A DNA stretch of 64,000 nucleotides from Chrysomallon squamiferum (GCA_012295275.1 CM022671.1:23144322-23208321); one strand, 5' to 3'. Counted from the first letter of the stretch, positions 22,088-33,832 are shown. Numbers and translations are program-made. Notes: generated by a model from the letters alone, not told the origin.

Positions 22088-22563
22088 AACCACTGTGCGC
22101 ATCAGATATATCTCGGTCTGTCAAATTTAAAACAAACGTATTCACCCGTGTTAAGATTTATATCTGAATGCGTATTTGAGTAAAAACTGTGTGCTATTTC
22201 GTACAATCTATAATACAGAGTAGTCAAAGAGAACAGTGTGCACTGCACTGACCCAAGTGATATACACATGATTCAGAAGATGATTATCGCCGTATTTTAG
22301 CATGCAAAAACGTACCGAGATCTGTACGGCAGACGTATTTAAGTAAAATTTACAGTCGATAGTGGAATATCTGAAAGTTTTATGGGTTAATGTTACGTGA
22401 TAATCCTAAAGTTGTATTAAATTTAAACCAGATTTGTAAATCTTGCTAAACAGCGACGCCAGGCATTGTTTGAGGAGTACGTGTTATCTCTTCTTTCCAA
22501 TTGTTGTATCTTCATATGAAGTCGTCAGTCAACATATTTTCTGTGCCTGTTCTGTTTTTATCC

Positions 22564-22565
<2 letters not shown>
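22088..22565. other. Unique moderately AT-rich DNA
   Basis: Complex sequence without tandem repeats. No exon, RNA gene or known motif cluster could be supported. Confidence 0.5.

Positions 22566-22601
<36 letters not shown>
22566..22601. repeat. Poly-T run
   Basis: 36 consecutive T. Confidence 0.97.
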
Positions 22602-22605
<4 letters not shown>

Positions 22606-22914
22606 GTTATAAATATCTTATAAAAAAATTAAGGCAACATATTTCTTCTGATGCATAAAATAATAATATTCTGTAATATTCTGTAATGTAAAATTAAAAA
22701 CAAAATAATGTTCAGGAATGAAAAATGTAATATTTTTTCAAATAACTGCCAAAGGCGTATATTGATGAATAATTCTTTGTTTTCTTCTTCTTCTATATTT
22801 TAATATTACTCCAAAACATTTATTTCTAAATCAGAGGTGTATAATAATAAATACATGAAATAAAATATCTATATTACTTGTCATGTAAATTAAATCTGCA
22901 TTAATGCTTGGAAC

Positions 22915-23705
22915 TAATTAATATGTATTACAGATTGTTTTTAATTATTAATCTATATTAATCTATATTAATACTAGTTACTAATTATTTAAATAGGTAT
23001 TAATATTTGTTACTAAATAATTAAATACGTATTAATATTTGTTATTAATTATTTAAATACGTTTTAATACTTGTTAATAACTATTTAAATGTATATTAAT
23101 ACTTGTTACTAATTATTTAAATAGGTATTAATATTTGTTACTAAATAATTAAATACGTATTAATATTTGTTATTAATTATTTAAATACGTTTTAATATTT
23201 AAATGTAGGTAACAACTTGTTATTAATTCTTTAAATGTTTATTGATACTAATTATTTTATTATGTATTCATATCTTTTGATCATTATTTAAATATACATT
23301 AATATTTGTTTTAGTTATTTCAATACGCATTAATACTAATTATTTAAAAACGTATTGTTGCTAATTCTTTAAATGCGCATTAATATTAGCTACTAAATAT
23401 ATAAATACGTATTAATATTTGTTACTAATTCTTTAAATATACATTAATATTTGTAACTTGTTATTTAAATATGTATTATCGAATGTTAGGAATTCTTTAA
23501 ATATGTTTTAATATAATTACTAATTATATCATGATAGGAATTCTTTGACGTATATTAGTGCTGTTACCAATTATTTAAATATGTTCTGATAATATTACTA
23601 ATCATTCAAGTATGTATTAATGTTATTATTAATTATTTAAATATGCAATAATATTTATTAGTAATTCATTAAGCATGTATTAAAATGCATTACTAAGTCT
23701 TTAAA
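22915..23705 (+). repeat. 32-bp AT-rich satellite with 128-bp higher-order unit
   Basis: Monomers close to TAATTATTTAAATACGTATT plus AATATTTGTTAC follow each other about every 32 bp, roughly 24 in all. Between 22981 and about 23205 a block of four monomers repeats almost exactly 128 bp apart (22981 and 23109, both starting CTAATTATTTAAATAGGTAT). So a higher-order unit was amplified. To the right, monomers become progressively diverged. No coding frame. Confidence 0.88.
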
Positions 23706-24047
23706 TATGTAGTATGACGAAAACAATGTGGCGTGGAAATATGAAGACCACTGTGTGCACTGCGAGGAAAAGATGAATTTAGATATGATTGACTATATGA
23801 CGTTTACAAGCAGATGAGTCATAAAAGAAAATTACTTTCATTGTTGTCACTAAACAAATGACAATCACTTCAGACATTTTTTTTTTTAACTTAGACATCG
23901 TTCGAAGAAACAGTTTATTTGCAACAAGAATTTGTTAAACAAATATTTTCACTGCAACAAGTACCAAAGCGACTATAACTATTACGCATAAAAAAGTATA
24001 TCTCTAACTATATTAAAAAACCTGAACTTTCCAAACTTTGATAAACT
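23706..24047. other. Unique AT-rich DNA
   Basis: No repeat or exon recognised between the satellite and the interspersed element. Confidence 0.5.
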
Positions 24048-24293
24048 AAAATAAATGTTTAATGACACCTCAACCGGTTTCAGTAAAGGTTATAAAATAT
24101 CAAAAATATATTCTGATTATAATCATAAGAAACAAAGCTCGTGCCTTATTATCGCTGATTAGCAGCAAAGAATCTTGTATATGCACCTTCCCATAGGACT
24201 GGAAAACATATAACATGACATTTGATAAATAGACCTCTGACTTGGAAAGTATTGGGCTGTTGGACACAGCTGGCAGTATTGATCACGCGTCCT
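24048..24293 (+). mobile_element. Decayed SINE-like molluscan interspersed repeat
   Basis: Begins AATAAATGTTTAATGACACC and continues to GATTAGCAGCAAAGAATCTT, TATATGCACCTTCCCATAG, TTTGATA, then TATTGGGCTG and GATCACGCGTCC. These blocks fall in the same order as in a repeat I recall from many gastropod and bivalve genomes and transcripts (GTTTAACGACACC ... TTAGTAGCAAGGGATC ... TATATGCACCATCCCACAG ... TTTGATATACCAG ... AATAGCCCAATGGG ... GATCGATCCC). The copy is short and heavily mutated. It has no coding capacity of its own. The family name is not known to me; assignment is from memory and unaligned. Confidence 0.65.
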
Positions 24294-25926
24294 AAATACT
24301 AGTAACTCGTAAATATATATGTTTTTCAGTTTTTTTCTCTTTGTTTCTTTATTTCTTTTCTTTTCACCACACGAAAAGAAATATTAATTAGTTTTATACC
24401 AGTGATATAAGAGACGACGTCAAGTAATTATAATAGCAGTTTCACAATTTATAGGGTTTCATGAAAGAAAATATACTTGTATTTACTGCTTGGTTCGTAT
24501 TGACAAGATGTACTTACAAATGAAGAGTTAAAAGATCAAAGCGTATTCAGATTCTAGACACAGAAAGAAATAAATATCATTTTTTCTCACCTGTAATAAT
24601 TATTATTCCTTTTTTTTTTTTTTATTTTTCTTAACGCCAGATCTGAAGTATTATGTTCAAAAAGAGTCAGCAAAAAGGTTCCTTCAATTATACTGCACGA
24701 AAATTATGACGGCTGAAAAATTCTTTTGTTTCAAGTATGACAAGCCGAGTTAAATAGACTAAGAGATATTTTTATTTATATCATAGCTATTTTATTTGCT
24801 TTGTGCAGTGCTGAGAGGAATTCTTGGCATTATCAACCTTGTCCATGCATTCAACACCCATCCATCAATCCATCCATCCGTTCATCCATCATCACTTTTC
24901 ATCTATGTCAGAACGGTTCTGGGAAAGCTAATTTCATTTTGTATCTTTCTTTTCCGTCTACCAAGTAGTTTGTCGCCTCTCTTCATGCTTATTGTATCCG
25001 TTTTAGATCTGAAGTTTCCTCTGTTCTCGCAAATATATTAATATTAAATAATTATATATATATATATATATATTTTTTTTTCTTTTGATAAAACAAATTA
25101 TTGATAAAACAGAATTAAGTACGATTTATTTCGTAATTTAACTTAAACTTGCGGACAAAACTGAAAGTTCTTCCATTCAGCTATTTCACAGTTATTTCCG
25201 AAACAAGAAATTCACAATGAAAAAAAAAAAAACACACACAGAGACAGAGAGAGAGAGAGAGAGAGATTGAGAAGAAGAAGAAGAAGAAGAAAAAAATTGT
25301 ATTCAAGTAGCTGTATATATTTCATCGGCATGGATGCCAAACAATTTGGACAATATATGAAATTACAGACTCTTCATGTGCGAGAAACTAATCGGCGAGA
25401 TCAAAGTAAACGCTGGGTTTAAAGGGACGTCTCAATTCATTAGGTTTACGCACAGTCAAAACACCCCCAGGACCTAAACCAACATTTTACATCACAGATA
25501 AACATTGCACATCAAAGCAAGATGGAAAACCCTGTGACCTAGTGGGGGAACTTTTTCTCTGTAAAACTCGGGTAGACAAAAAAAAAAATTTTGCTTTTGT
25601 GCGGGTGCAGCGTGTTAAACAGGAAATATAACTGGCTGACAAAGAAAGGAATTGTTGTGAATTGTAGTGTTTGGGAGAGAAGAGAGAGATGAAGAAAAAA
25701 AAAATGGGACGCAAGAAGAAATGGTTCAGACCCCCCGAGGGGGTCAGTTAAGGTCCGAAAGAAGAAAGCAGAGTGACCGATCTATTCTCTTCGACTTGTT
25801 GATGGTATGAGAATCATTTACTTAAATTTGTTACACAAGTTAACCGATAGCTTATTTTCTCACACGAAGTTGACACACTCTCGCGGTGTCTTTGTAATAA
25901 TTTTAGATACAGAAAGCGATTGGTAA

Positions 25927-25929
<3 letters not shown>
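24294..25929. other. AT-rich DNA with short repeats
   Basis: Contains poly-T at 24609-24623, a (CCAT)n patch at 24860-24890, (TA)n at 25055-25072, and (GA)n plus (GAA)n at 25244-25290. Complex text at 25370-25560 has AAAGGGACGTCTC. No gene supported. Confidence 0.5.

Positions 25930-26004
<75 letters not shown>
25930..26004. repeat. (AG)n microsatellite
   Basis: About 37 perfect AG units. Confidence 0.98.
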
Positions 26005-26005
<1 letters not shown>

Positions 26006-26579
26006 ATGTTTTATACAGCATACACATTCATGCACAAACATATACAAGCACGCATGCATTTGTTATGAATCAGTAATGTTTTAACAGTATTTAAAACACA
26101 GTTTAGAAAACTGATTCCATAATGAAAGTATAAAAAAAAAAATTAAAAACAAAAATTAATAAAAAAATGATTTCTCTACAATTTTCAGAAATTAGACTTA
26201 GTAAAAACTACAATCAAACATAAGGTAGCGATTGACATTACTCCGAACCGTATATCTTCACCATCATCATCATCATCATAACAACCACATTAAATACAAC
26301 AACAACGATTTTTGCATCATATATTTTTGCGTAGATGTTTACATCTAAAGAGGACGGGGAATATATTGCGTGTACGACTTTACGTAAACGTTCGTAAAAA
26401 AAAATATTAAAAGAAGAAGAAGTGGTGAACCAAAAAAAAAAAAAAAAAAAATCCATAAAAATAAAAAAATAAAAAATTACTGAAATCTTACAAGACAGGA
26501 CAAGTACGATCAAACGAAGCGAATTCTCTGATGTCTTTAATCGCTTATTTTTCGTGGGAATTGAATAATAACAGATTGA

Positions 26580-26950
26580 TCCGTAGGTAAACAAATACGC
26601 GCTGTCCCGACAATCTGTTCGCAAACTTTGTGTCCTAAAATCCTGTCGTTTGTTTTCGTTTGTTTTCGTTTGTCTTTCCGACCGGCAACGCGAGACGCTC
26701 TACAACGCATCTGTCCGTGTTAAGACTCTCTCTGTTCGTAACGTTCACCGAGCGTCATTGAGCGAAACGCTAAAACAATCATCTGAATTACGGACATAAA
26801 AACAAAACACATAAAACGCGAATCGGCTTTCGTTCTGAGAGTCGCCAAAGACGTAACGTTAGTCAGCCGGAAAGCGTGTCAAACGATTGAACAGTGACAA
26901 GTTTTGGGGCTAAAGTCTTCCAGGCTTACGCCTTCTCCGCCTCTTACTCC
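26580..26950. other. Complex CpG-containing island
   Basis: A 10-bp unit TCGTTTGTTT is tandemly repeated three times at 26645-26675. Unique sequence rich in ACG and CGT dinucleotide steps follows. It runs into CTCC, ACT and CTG triplets at 26940-27036. No exon supported; possible regulatory DNA. Confidence 0.3.
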
Positions 26951-27439
26951 TCCTTCTCCTTCTGCTACTACTACTACTACCACTACTACTACAACAACAA
27001 CAACAACTACTACTACTGCTGCTGCTGCTGCTGCTAAATTATTTTCATTACTTGTATTAGCTTTATTATTACGTGATTAAGTAGAAGATGATGATAAAAA
27101 ATAAAAATGATCAAGACAGAACAAAAAATTCGTTTTAATTACAATAATAAATTGATATATATGTATGTTTATGTTTATCCCTCTACTTTATTTATTTCTT
27201 TATTTACTTGTATACATTTTTTTTTTTTTTTGTTGTTGTTGTTGTTGTGGTAAATTTACTATTTTTATTTATACTGTTATTTTGTTATTTAATTTTAAAA
27301 TGTTTTGGTTGTTTTGGTTTTTTTTTTTTTTTTTTTTTGATGTGTTATTTTTCCTACGATTGCAAATTTGAGTTCAAAAAAACAAAAAAACAAAATGTCT
27401 TTTCACACACCACTGTTCATTTTCATAAAACACGTCTTT

Positions 27440-27453
27440 TGTCGTTAACGACA
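27440..27453. promoter_or_regulatory. 14-bp perfect palindrome
   Basis: TGTCGTTAACGACA is its own reverse complement, centred on GTTAAC. A dimer-binding site is possible; the factor is unknown. Confidence 0.3.
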
Positions 27454-27688
27454 TCTCGATGGACATCAGCTGCAGGATGTTTAAGAAATATCTGTCCATT
27501 GTCTCGCACATAAAATCACCTTAATCTGCTAGAACGCGGCCATCTCTCAACTTCGGAACCATTCCTACAAACATTAATATGCTATTCACAGACTCTACGA
27601 ATCGATAAACGGGGTTAGCTCGCTCAGATGGTCGGAATTAAGTGTCGCCAATGCTCGAGTGGCCACCGAAATGAGGAGCTCGTTCCTT

Positions 27689-27715
27689 GGGGACTGGGGG
27701 GGGGGGGAAATTCCC
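27689..27715 (+). promoter_or_regulatory. G-run with kappaB-type palindrome
   Basis: GGGG-ACT-G(12) runs into AAATTCCC, so its end reads GGGAAATTCCC, a perfect palindromic Rel/NF-kappaB-type site. The G-runs could also form a quadruplex. Function not shown. Confidence 0.35.
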
Positions 27716-28193
27716 TTCGTAGCATCGCACGCGCGTTCTCCCGTCGCCGTTGGAAGACTCTTTATTAACGATCAAAATGACAACGTTTGCCAAGTTACAC
27801 GAAAAGTTCAACATCATTTTCACCAGCTAACCGAATTATTCACACGTAGCGACTCGAGCCTGTCGACGTTATTTCGACGATGTTTATAATGAACATGCAA
27901 GTGTCGCGGTCGAGGCTACGAGGGCAAATTACCTCGGGGACGTTGTTACTCGTGTTGTGGGAACATTGCTCGCGAATGCGTGTAATGCGTCTAGCTTTTA
28001 TCATTCTGACGAACTACAATGGTGCACGTAATTCGGTATTACGAGCGAATCAGAATCCTATTTCATACAGCATTAGTTTGACACTGTGCATTACTACGTG
28101 AATGAAGGCAGCAAACAACGCCGTACGTCGTAAACAACCAGCACAATAGGACAAGATCCGAAGCGAAATTTACTTTTTGATTTAATTTTCTAT

Positions 28194-28195
28194 CC

Positions 28196-28232
<37 letters not shown>

Positions 28233-28413
28233 GACAGTGTCTCTATTGGTAACGTTTTTTGTAATTCTCTTCTGTAAGAAAAAAAAAAAAAAATGTCTAA
28301 AGAGCAAAAATGATATATAAAGATATTAATAAAATACTTTTAGCATTTACAGGATTGATGAATTAATTATTATCATCATCATCATCGTCATCATCATCAT
28401 CATCATCATCATT
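28194..28413. repeat. (TTA)n and (ATC)n microsatellites
   Basis: TTA triplets at 28194-28232 and ATC/CAT triplets at 28373-28413, with AT-rich text between. Confidence 0.9.
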
Positions 28414-28699
28414 TTAACACTGTAAAATAACATTACTTTCAAAACAAATTCGTAAATATTAAGAAATCCATTTTATTTAAGTATCTAAACAAACAAACAA
28501 ACAAAACAAAACAAAACATACATACAAATAAATAAATAAATGCTTTACAGAAAACTTCAACATATTAATATTCCTGTATTCGTCATTAATTTAACCTTTT
28601 AATATCGTCCTAAACATTGTTTGTCGCTAGAAGATGGGTACATCACCCCCACCCCCCCACTCTCGGTTACCGAGAAAAGACTTCAGTTTATCAACCTGT

Positions 28700-28830
28700 G
28701 TATTTCAGTTAACCACCTACCTGGCCATTGTCTTGTTTTTATAATTGGTTGTGGTTAATTAATTACAGCCAGTTTTACGAGGCAGCTTCGACCAATTAAT
28801 TTTTCTGCAATAAAACCATAGTTTATATTT
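28700..28830. promoter_or_regulatory. Homeodomain/SOX-core cluster
   Basis: CCATTGTC, GGTTAATTAATTACAG and CCAATTAATTTTTCT lie within about 80 bp. CCAATTAATTTTTCT recurs exactly near 31778. On the minus strand TAATTAATTA followed by GACAATGG resembles the order in copies A and B. Suggestive only. Confidence 0.25.
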
Positions 28831-28939
28831 ATTTTAATGAAATATTTTCAGAGAAATGGATAGTCGCAGCTATTTGTAATGAGGAATGGATTCTTTACCG
28901 ATGTTTATAAACTTATTTTATTCGCTCTGAATTGTAGGT

Positions 28940-29283
28940 GAGGTTCAGAAAACTCTGTATAATACAATATAATATAATATATATATATATATATATATAT
29001 TTGGATATATTTGTATATGTGTGTGTCTTTTTTTTATATCTTTGTTGTTGTTTTAAAATTAAGATACAATTAACAATTCGCAGCAGTCTCTTTATAAAAA
29101 AACATACACATACATGTTTGTGTAACTAGCACAAAAAAAGAACAAAATCCAAAAAATAATAATAATAAAAAGAATGTAAAAAAAACCCGCAAACGACAAG
29201 TTTCAGTATTTTTTGACGGTTTAGAAATCTCAGTGAAACTGATAAATTCGTAATGTTGATGACATTTTGTTGTTATTGTTTTA

Positions 29284-29320
<37 letters not shown>

Positions 29321-30310
29321 TGTTTTCTTGTTTTTTTTTTTTTTTTTTTTATTTTTTTTTTAATAAAATCATGACTATTAAACACTAAATTCATTTTTAT
29401 TACGCTAGAATTTATAGATAAATATCCATTCCTAAGAACATCTATATAGTATTACATCCAGTACGAAATGGAATTCTTCGACGAAGGAAATTTGGTTGGA
29501 AATATTACAAAATGTGTCATTTCGTGATGGAGTCTCAGTTTTCTTGTCTTTTATTACGGTCTTAAACCTAGGAAGTGCAGTTATTTAATTCAAACGAAGG
29601 ATATTAAAATATGACTCATGTAGGCATTCAGTTTTTACAGTCTACAAAAAAATTTCATTTAACAACATCGGAAAGAAAAATGTATCGCTACATGCATACC
29701 ATAAAGTCTGAGATTGTCATTTTATGTTGGTATCAGAATGTCGTAACCATGTCAGCTAAGAACAGCTATGTTTAAACATTTTATCTTTATTATTATTATT
29801 ATTATTATACAATATTATGTATCGATAACAGATATATTAGAATATGAATTTTACACAGGCTGAATACAAAATCAGTATTAAATAGTTTCTTTAAATAACA
29901 GATAGTTTTTGAGTTTTATTTCAAAACATTCACAAGTATCTTTCGCGTAGTTCAAATCAAGAAGATACGATCTTATTTAGTGTCGTACCCACATCAGAGA
30001 TATACCTGTATCTCAGTACGAACGAGAAATAAAAATGTATTCAGTTTTATGTAGTTTTTTTTGATCATCAGTTTTCTACGCACATAGTGTCAACGTGACA
30101 AATCCATTACACGAATCTGAAACGAAAACATTTCGTGTTTCACAAAAATTTTTTTTTTTTTTTTTTTAATAATAATAATAATAAAAAGAACATCTATAAA
30201 GAAAGAAAAAGAGAAAAATCCAATTACATTTCACAAACGAAATCCATATTTCTTTCTTTTTTTTTTTTTTTTCACATTTTTTTTTTTTTTTTTTCACCAC
30301 TCATCCACAT
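28940..30310. other. AT-rich non-coding stretch
   Basis: (TA)n at 28976-29000, (TTA)n at 29285-29320, poly-T runs to 29360 and at 30150-30168 and 30257-30294. Otherwise unique AT-rich DNA without a supported gene. Confidence 0.6.
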
Positions 30311-30320
30311 TTTCTTTCAG

Positions 30321-30431
30321 TTCCACAATTACAGTTCTGACATGGCGACCCTCATCACCGCTTTGGCAGAAACGTACACCAGTTTTTCGCGCGCAAAACC
30401 CACAGGCTGGTCGCGTGCTGTTCACGTGTGA
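30321..30431 (+). CDS. Candidate terminal coding exon
   Basis: CACATTTTCTTTCAG is a good acceptor ending at 30320. The frame FHNYSSDMATLITALAETYT continues through SRAKPTGW to a TGA at 30429-30431. Upstream of the acceptor the same frame is only translated poly-T. The peptide is short, of mixed composition, and unknown. An overlapping minus frame is also open. Chance match plausible. Confidence 0.17.
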   Translation, partial: FHNYSSDMATLITALAETYTSFSRAKPTGWSRAVHV

Positions 30432-30770
30432 TGAATGTAGTTGACAACACCTGGAATGATGACGACTTCCTAAGCATTACAAGCTGTTGTCTTAAACAGA
30501 CATGCAATTTCTTCAGACCTCCGATTCGGTTTGCATTTGTCATGTGTAATTTTCCGTTTTCCCTTTTGGGCGATTGATGAAGCCACGGGTTATAATTAAG
30601 CTGTCTATTTAATAAAGTAATAACATATGGGAAAGATTGATTAACAGTTTGAATCACATTTGAAAATACATCATCACTGTCTTGAGCCGACGTGCTTTTA
30701 AACCGTAGAAGTGGAAATCTGTCTTCTGTCACTCGGTGAATGCAAGTATGCGTGTATTTGTGCAAACAGT

Positions 30771-30774
<4 letters not shown>

Positions 30775-30811
<37 letters not shown>
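30775..30811. repeat. (TG)n microsatellite
   Basis: About 18 TG units, followed by degenerate TATG text to 30870. Confidence 0.95.
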
Positions 30812-30815
<4 letters not shown>

Positions 30816-31184
30816 GCACATACGTATGTAGGTATATGTTTGTTGGTATATGTATGCATATGTTAAGTTATGTCTATTTAAGCATATCTTTATAGTGGTG
30901 TGTGTATGATGTGTTTTGGTTATGGGTTTGTGTTTGTAAAGAAAAGAAAACATGTTTATTTTATGATTATGCTAAAATTAAATATTTTCAGTTTTGATAA
31001 CTGCAATTTTTAATCCATATAATTCATGTTTTTTTTTGTTTTGTTCTGTTTTTTTTTTGTTTTGTTTTTTTATCGAGTTCAGCATTTCATTAATTTTTAT
31101 CTTCTAGTAATTTTGTTTTTATTGTTTTAAGCTGATCTCTAGTCTTTAGAGAAGAAAACCAAGGAATTAAAATATCGCAACCTT

Positions 31185-31185
<1 letters not shown>

Positions 31186-31239
<54 letters not shown>

Positions 31240-31580
31240 AAATAAAATTAACTAACAAAAACAATAAATAATAATAATGATAATAATATAAAATGTTTAC
31301 AAAATTAACTATATGAGAAAAAAATAATAAATAAAAAAGAATTAAAATTAAAATGTTTACAAGAACAGAAATTAGATACAAATGGAAATAAAAAAAAAAA
31401 AAAAAAAGTTAAAAGAAAAACAATAATGTCAAACAAATAAAGGGATACAACGTGGAAAGTGTAGATACAAATAAAACTGTATTTAATGTAAAAAAAAATG
31501 AAAATGTAATATGATAAAACAAAATCAAACAACATACATACATATCATATATGGATCAAATATATATATATATATATTAA
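31186..31580. repeat. (TAA)n and AT-rich low complexity
   Basis: Perfect TAA/ATA triplets at 31186-31235, then AAAT- and AAAAT-type text, poly-A at 31390-31407, and (TA)n at 31560-31577. Confidence 0.88.
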
Positions 31581-31774
31581 AAATATTTTAATGACTATAT
31601 ATTAAGTTTGTATCTAATATTTATGTCGTCTTGTTCTTTTATGGTTTTCTTATTCATAATAAATACTGAATAAAAGAATAAACTAATTTTACGTTTACGG
31701 TTTCTTTGGATATTCATAATAAATTTATTATTATTATTATTATTATTCAAAGGATAAATAATTCAGAGGTCCCG

Positions 31775-32220
31775 GAATATCCCAATTAATTTTTCTAATT
31801 TATTCCCGAAAAAACTGCAACAGTCTATGACGTAGACTGGTATTATGTTACAAGTACTCAAAGAGCCGGTTGGTAAATCACAGTCGTGTCAAAGGTCAAC
31901 AGAACCGCGTGCTCGAAACCGCTTTACGCTTTGTCAGGTAATTTTGATTTTCACGCAACCCTCATGGCTCCGTCTAAGTAAAAATGTCATTTAGGCGTGG
32001 CATCAGGTTGGGTTCGCAGACTCGGGGCAGTGTTAAGCTCTTGGGTGTGGGAAGCGAATGTCTTTTTTGTCAATACTCAGTGATTTAACCGAACCGCTGT
32101 CGCTGAAGCAGGACCCGCGAGTCGGTCGTTTGTGTTTTTAGGTCAATTTTCTTCACCGTGTTTTATCCGCCGAGTAATCGGCGAGTGACAGAGTTCTTGG
32201 TTTATATGTCACGTGACATT
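31775..32220. other. Complex island, candidate cis-regulatory DNA
   Basis: Follows CCAATTAATTTTTCT. Contains GTGTCAAAGGTCA (31886-31898), close to a DR1 nuclear-receptor site (11 of 13), CGCCGA-GTAA-TCGGCG (32168-32183), and the 14-bp palindrome at 32206. No exon-like segment seen. Confidence 0.35.
32206..32219. promoter_or_regulatory. 14-bp palindrome with GTCACGTGAC E-box
   Basis: ATGTCACGTGACAT is perfectly palindromic and contains TCACGTGA, the preferred core of MITF/TFE/USF-type bHLH-ZIP dimers. TTTGTAATTAAG follows at once. Binding is inferred. Confidence 0.4.
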
Positions 32221-32454
32221 TGTAATTAAGAAAAAAAAAAAAAAAAAAAAGAAAGAAAGAAAGAAAAGAAACAATACCAAGGCATGAGAGGCTAATTGAA
32301 AAGATGAATAGATAAACGAATGAACGATCAAGAACGAAAAAAAAAAAAAAAAAAGAAGTCAGACCTCTAGGTTATAGAAATAAAGTTTTCAGATACGGAC
32401 GTGATTAAAAATGAAGAAAAATAGACTAACAGACAGACAGACAGACACACGAAC

Positions 32455-32457
<3 letters not shown>

Positions 32458-32486
<29 letters not shown>
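32458..32486. repeat. (TA)n microsatellite
   Basis: About 14 TA units, preceded by (CAGA)n at 32427-32447. Confidence 0.95.
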
Positions 32487-32491
<5 letters not shown>

Positions 32492-32778
32492 AAAACAACG
32501 TTCAGACTGGAAAGCAACGTTCAGAAGAAAAACAGATACTTAGAAAGAAGGAACAACAGAGGTGAATTAATATCAAACTCGCTCATTGTAACGATTTAAC
32601 TATACAACATAAAATGTGGAACAAAACTCCCAAAATACAAAAGTCAAACAATATTCATTCTTGTTCCTTAAAGAGACAAAATTAACTTTATTTCTTCGTT
32701 TGTTAATGTGCGTAGAAAGAAAAAAATAAAAAAAATACATAAAATTTTTTTTAAAAAATCCGAAGGCGGTTTATAAGA

Positions 32779-32895
32779 AGGAACGGTTTTGGCGCCGTAA
32801 TTCCCATGACCGCATCACTTAAAGGTAAAATAAACTCTACAAAAGCAGTGATTTATGTCCAGTAATAAACACATGAAAGAGGTCAGTGGTTTGTC
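32779..32895 (+). repeat. Dispersed TTTTGGCGCC element, copy 1
   Basis: TTTTGGCGCCGTAATTCCCA, GACCGCATC, CTTAAAGGT, then GCAGTGATTTATG and AGTAATAAACA. The same blocks in the same order occur at 35256-35385, about 2.48 kb away and in the same orientation, with a 14-bp length difference. TTTTGGCGC is an E2F-type core. It may be a duplicated regulatory element or fragments of one mobile-repeat family. Confidence 0.6.
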
Positions 32896-33187
32896 TTTTC
32901 TTTCTTCTTCTTCTTTTTCGTTTTACGGTTGTCTTTTTCGTTCTTTCTCTTTACTTTAAAAAAAAAAAAAAAATATTTTTTTTTTTTGAAAAGCAAAAGT
33001 TAAGAAACAGTAAACTACTGTTATCAACAACGGTCAAGAGGCAGTCTATTTGAAACGACTTTAATTTTCCCGATAAAAAAAAAAAGGCGTAAAGTTAATT
33101 TTTTCGTTTTTGTTTACCTTTCATTAATATAAGAATACATAAACTGAAGAATAAACAAGGAATAAAAAAAAAAAAAAAAAACAATCG

Positions 33188-33219
<32 letters not shown>

Positions 33220-33661
33220 TGAAAAAGAAAAAAGAAATGTTTACATTCTGAATGTCTGTGATGAATGAATAAGATAATATTTAGTATGAAATCAGGACAA
33301 TATGAGTAACCTTAAATATAGACTGTTTATTCATTACATTTTTTTAACTTTCACTGTACTCGATAAGAAAGCCCGATAGACAGAGTAGAATTACAGAAAT
33401 ACGTAAGCGCCTCTCCAACCTTTGGGTCCATTTGTAAACCACATCTCTGCCTTTCACTGTTAGGGAGCTAAAGGTTAGAACGAAATCTACAGTCTGCTTA
33501 TTTAATTTGCTGTGAGAATAGGTTCACATTGGGTTTTTTTTCTCATATTAACCATGTACGCTTGTTGTTTGTTTGTTTTTTTACGTATTTCAAATGCATA
33601 ATAATTAAACATTTTTAAAATGGAGAAAAAAAACAAATAGGAAATTTAAATAGGAAAATCG

Positions 33662-33832
33662 TATACTGTGTATATTCAGCTTGTCTGATGCACAATCTGT
33701 TTATAACATCATTCACAAACGTCCAGTTGTTTTTCTGCGTCTCACAGCTGTCGCCCGAACAGCTTACTCTATCTCCCAAAACCCAGCCAGCGATTGTGAC
33801 AAGAGTTCTGAGGGCATTGGAGAGATAGAACA
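33662..33832 (-). CDS. Candidate minus-strand coding exon
   Basis: Very good acceptor on the minus strand (CTACGTTTTTTTTCACCCTAG) just before 33832. Two bases then lead into an open frame containing NALRTLVTIAGWVLGDR, followed by SCSGDSCETQKNNWTF and NDVINRLCIRQAEYTQ. A strong donor (AGA|GTAAGC) would end a 65-bp exon at 33768; a weaker one (CACA|GTATAC) would end it near 33662. A hydrophobic part, paired cysteines and an NWT sequon suggest an extracellular or membrane protein, but no family is recognised. The full open frame spans 33615-33878. Confidence 0.3.

Larger units (their letters stand above)
27420..28150. other. Large complex island, candidate cis-regulatory DNA
   Basis: GC-balanced, rich in CG, with several palindromes: TGTCGTTAACGACA (27440-27453), GGGAAATTCCC (27705-27715) and CGTAAT-TCGGT-ATTACG (28027-28043). 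Short frames on both strands overlap and lack splice signals. I read it as non-coding and probably conserved. Confidence 0.35.

Noticed and set aside
30355-30819. 154-codon minus frame
   Set aside because: Its start is a translated CA/TG microsatellite (HTHTHT) and the rest has no domain; it overlaps the plus candidate exon.
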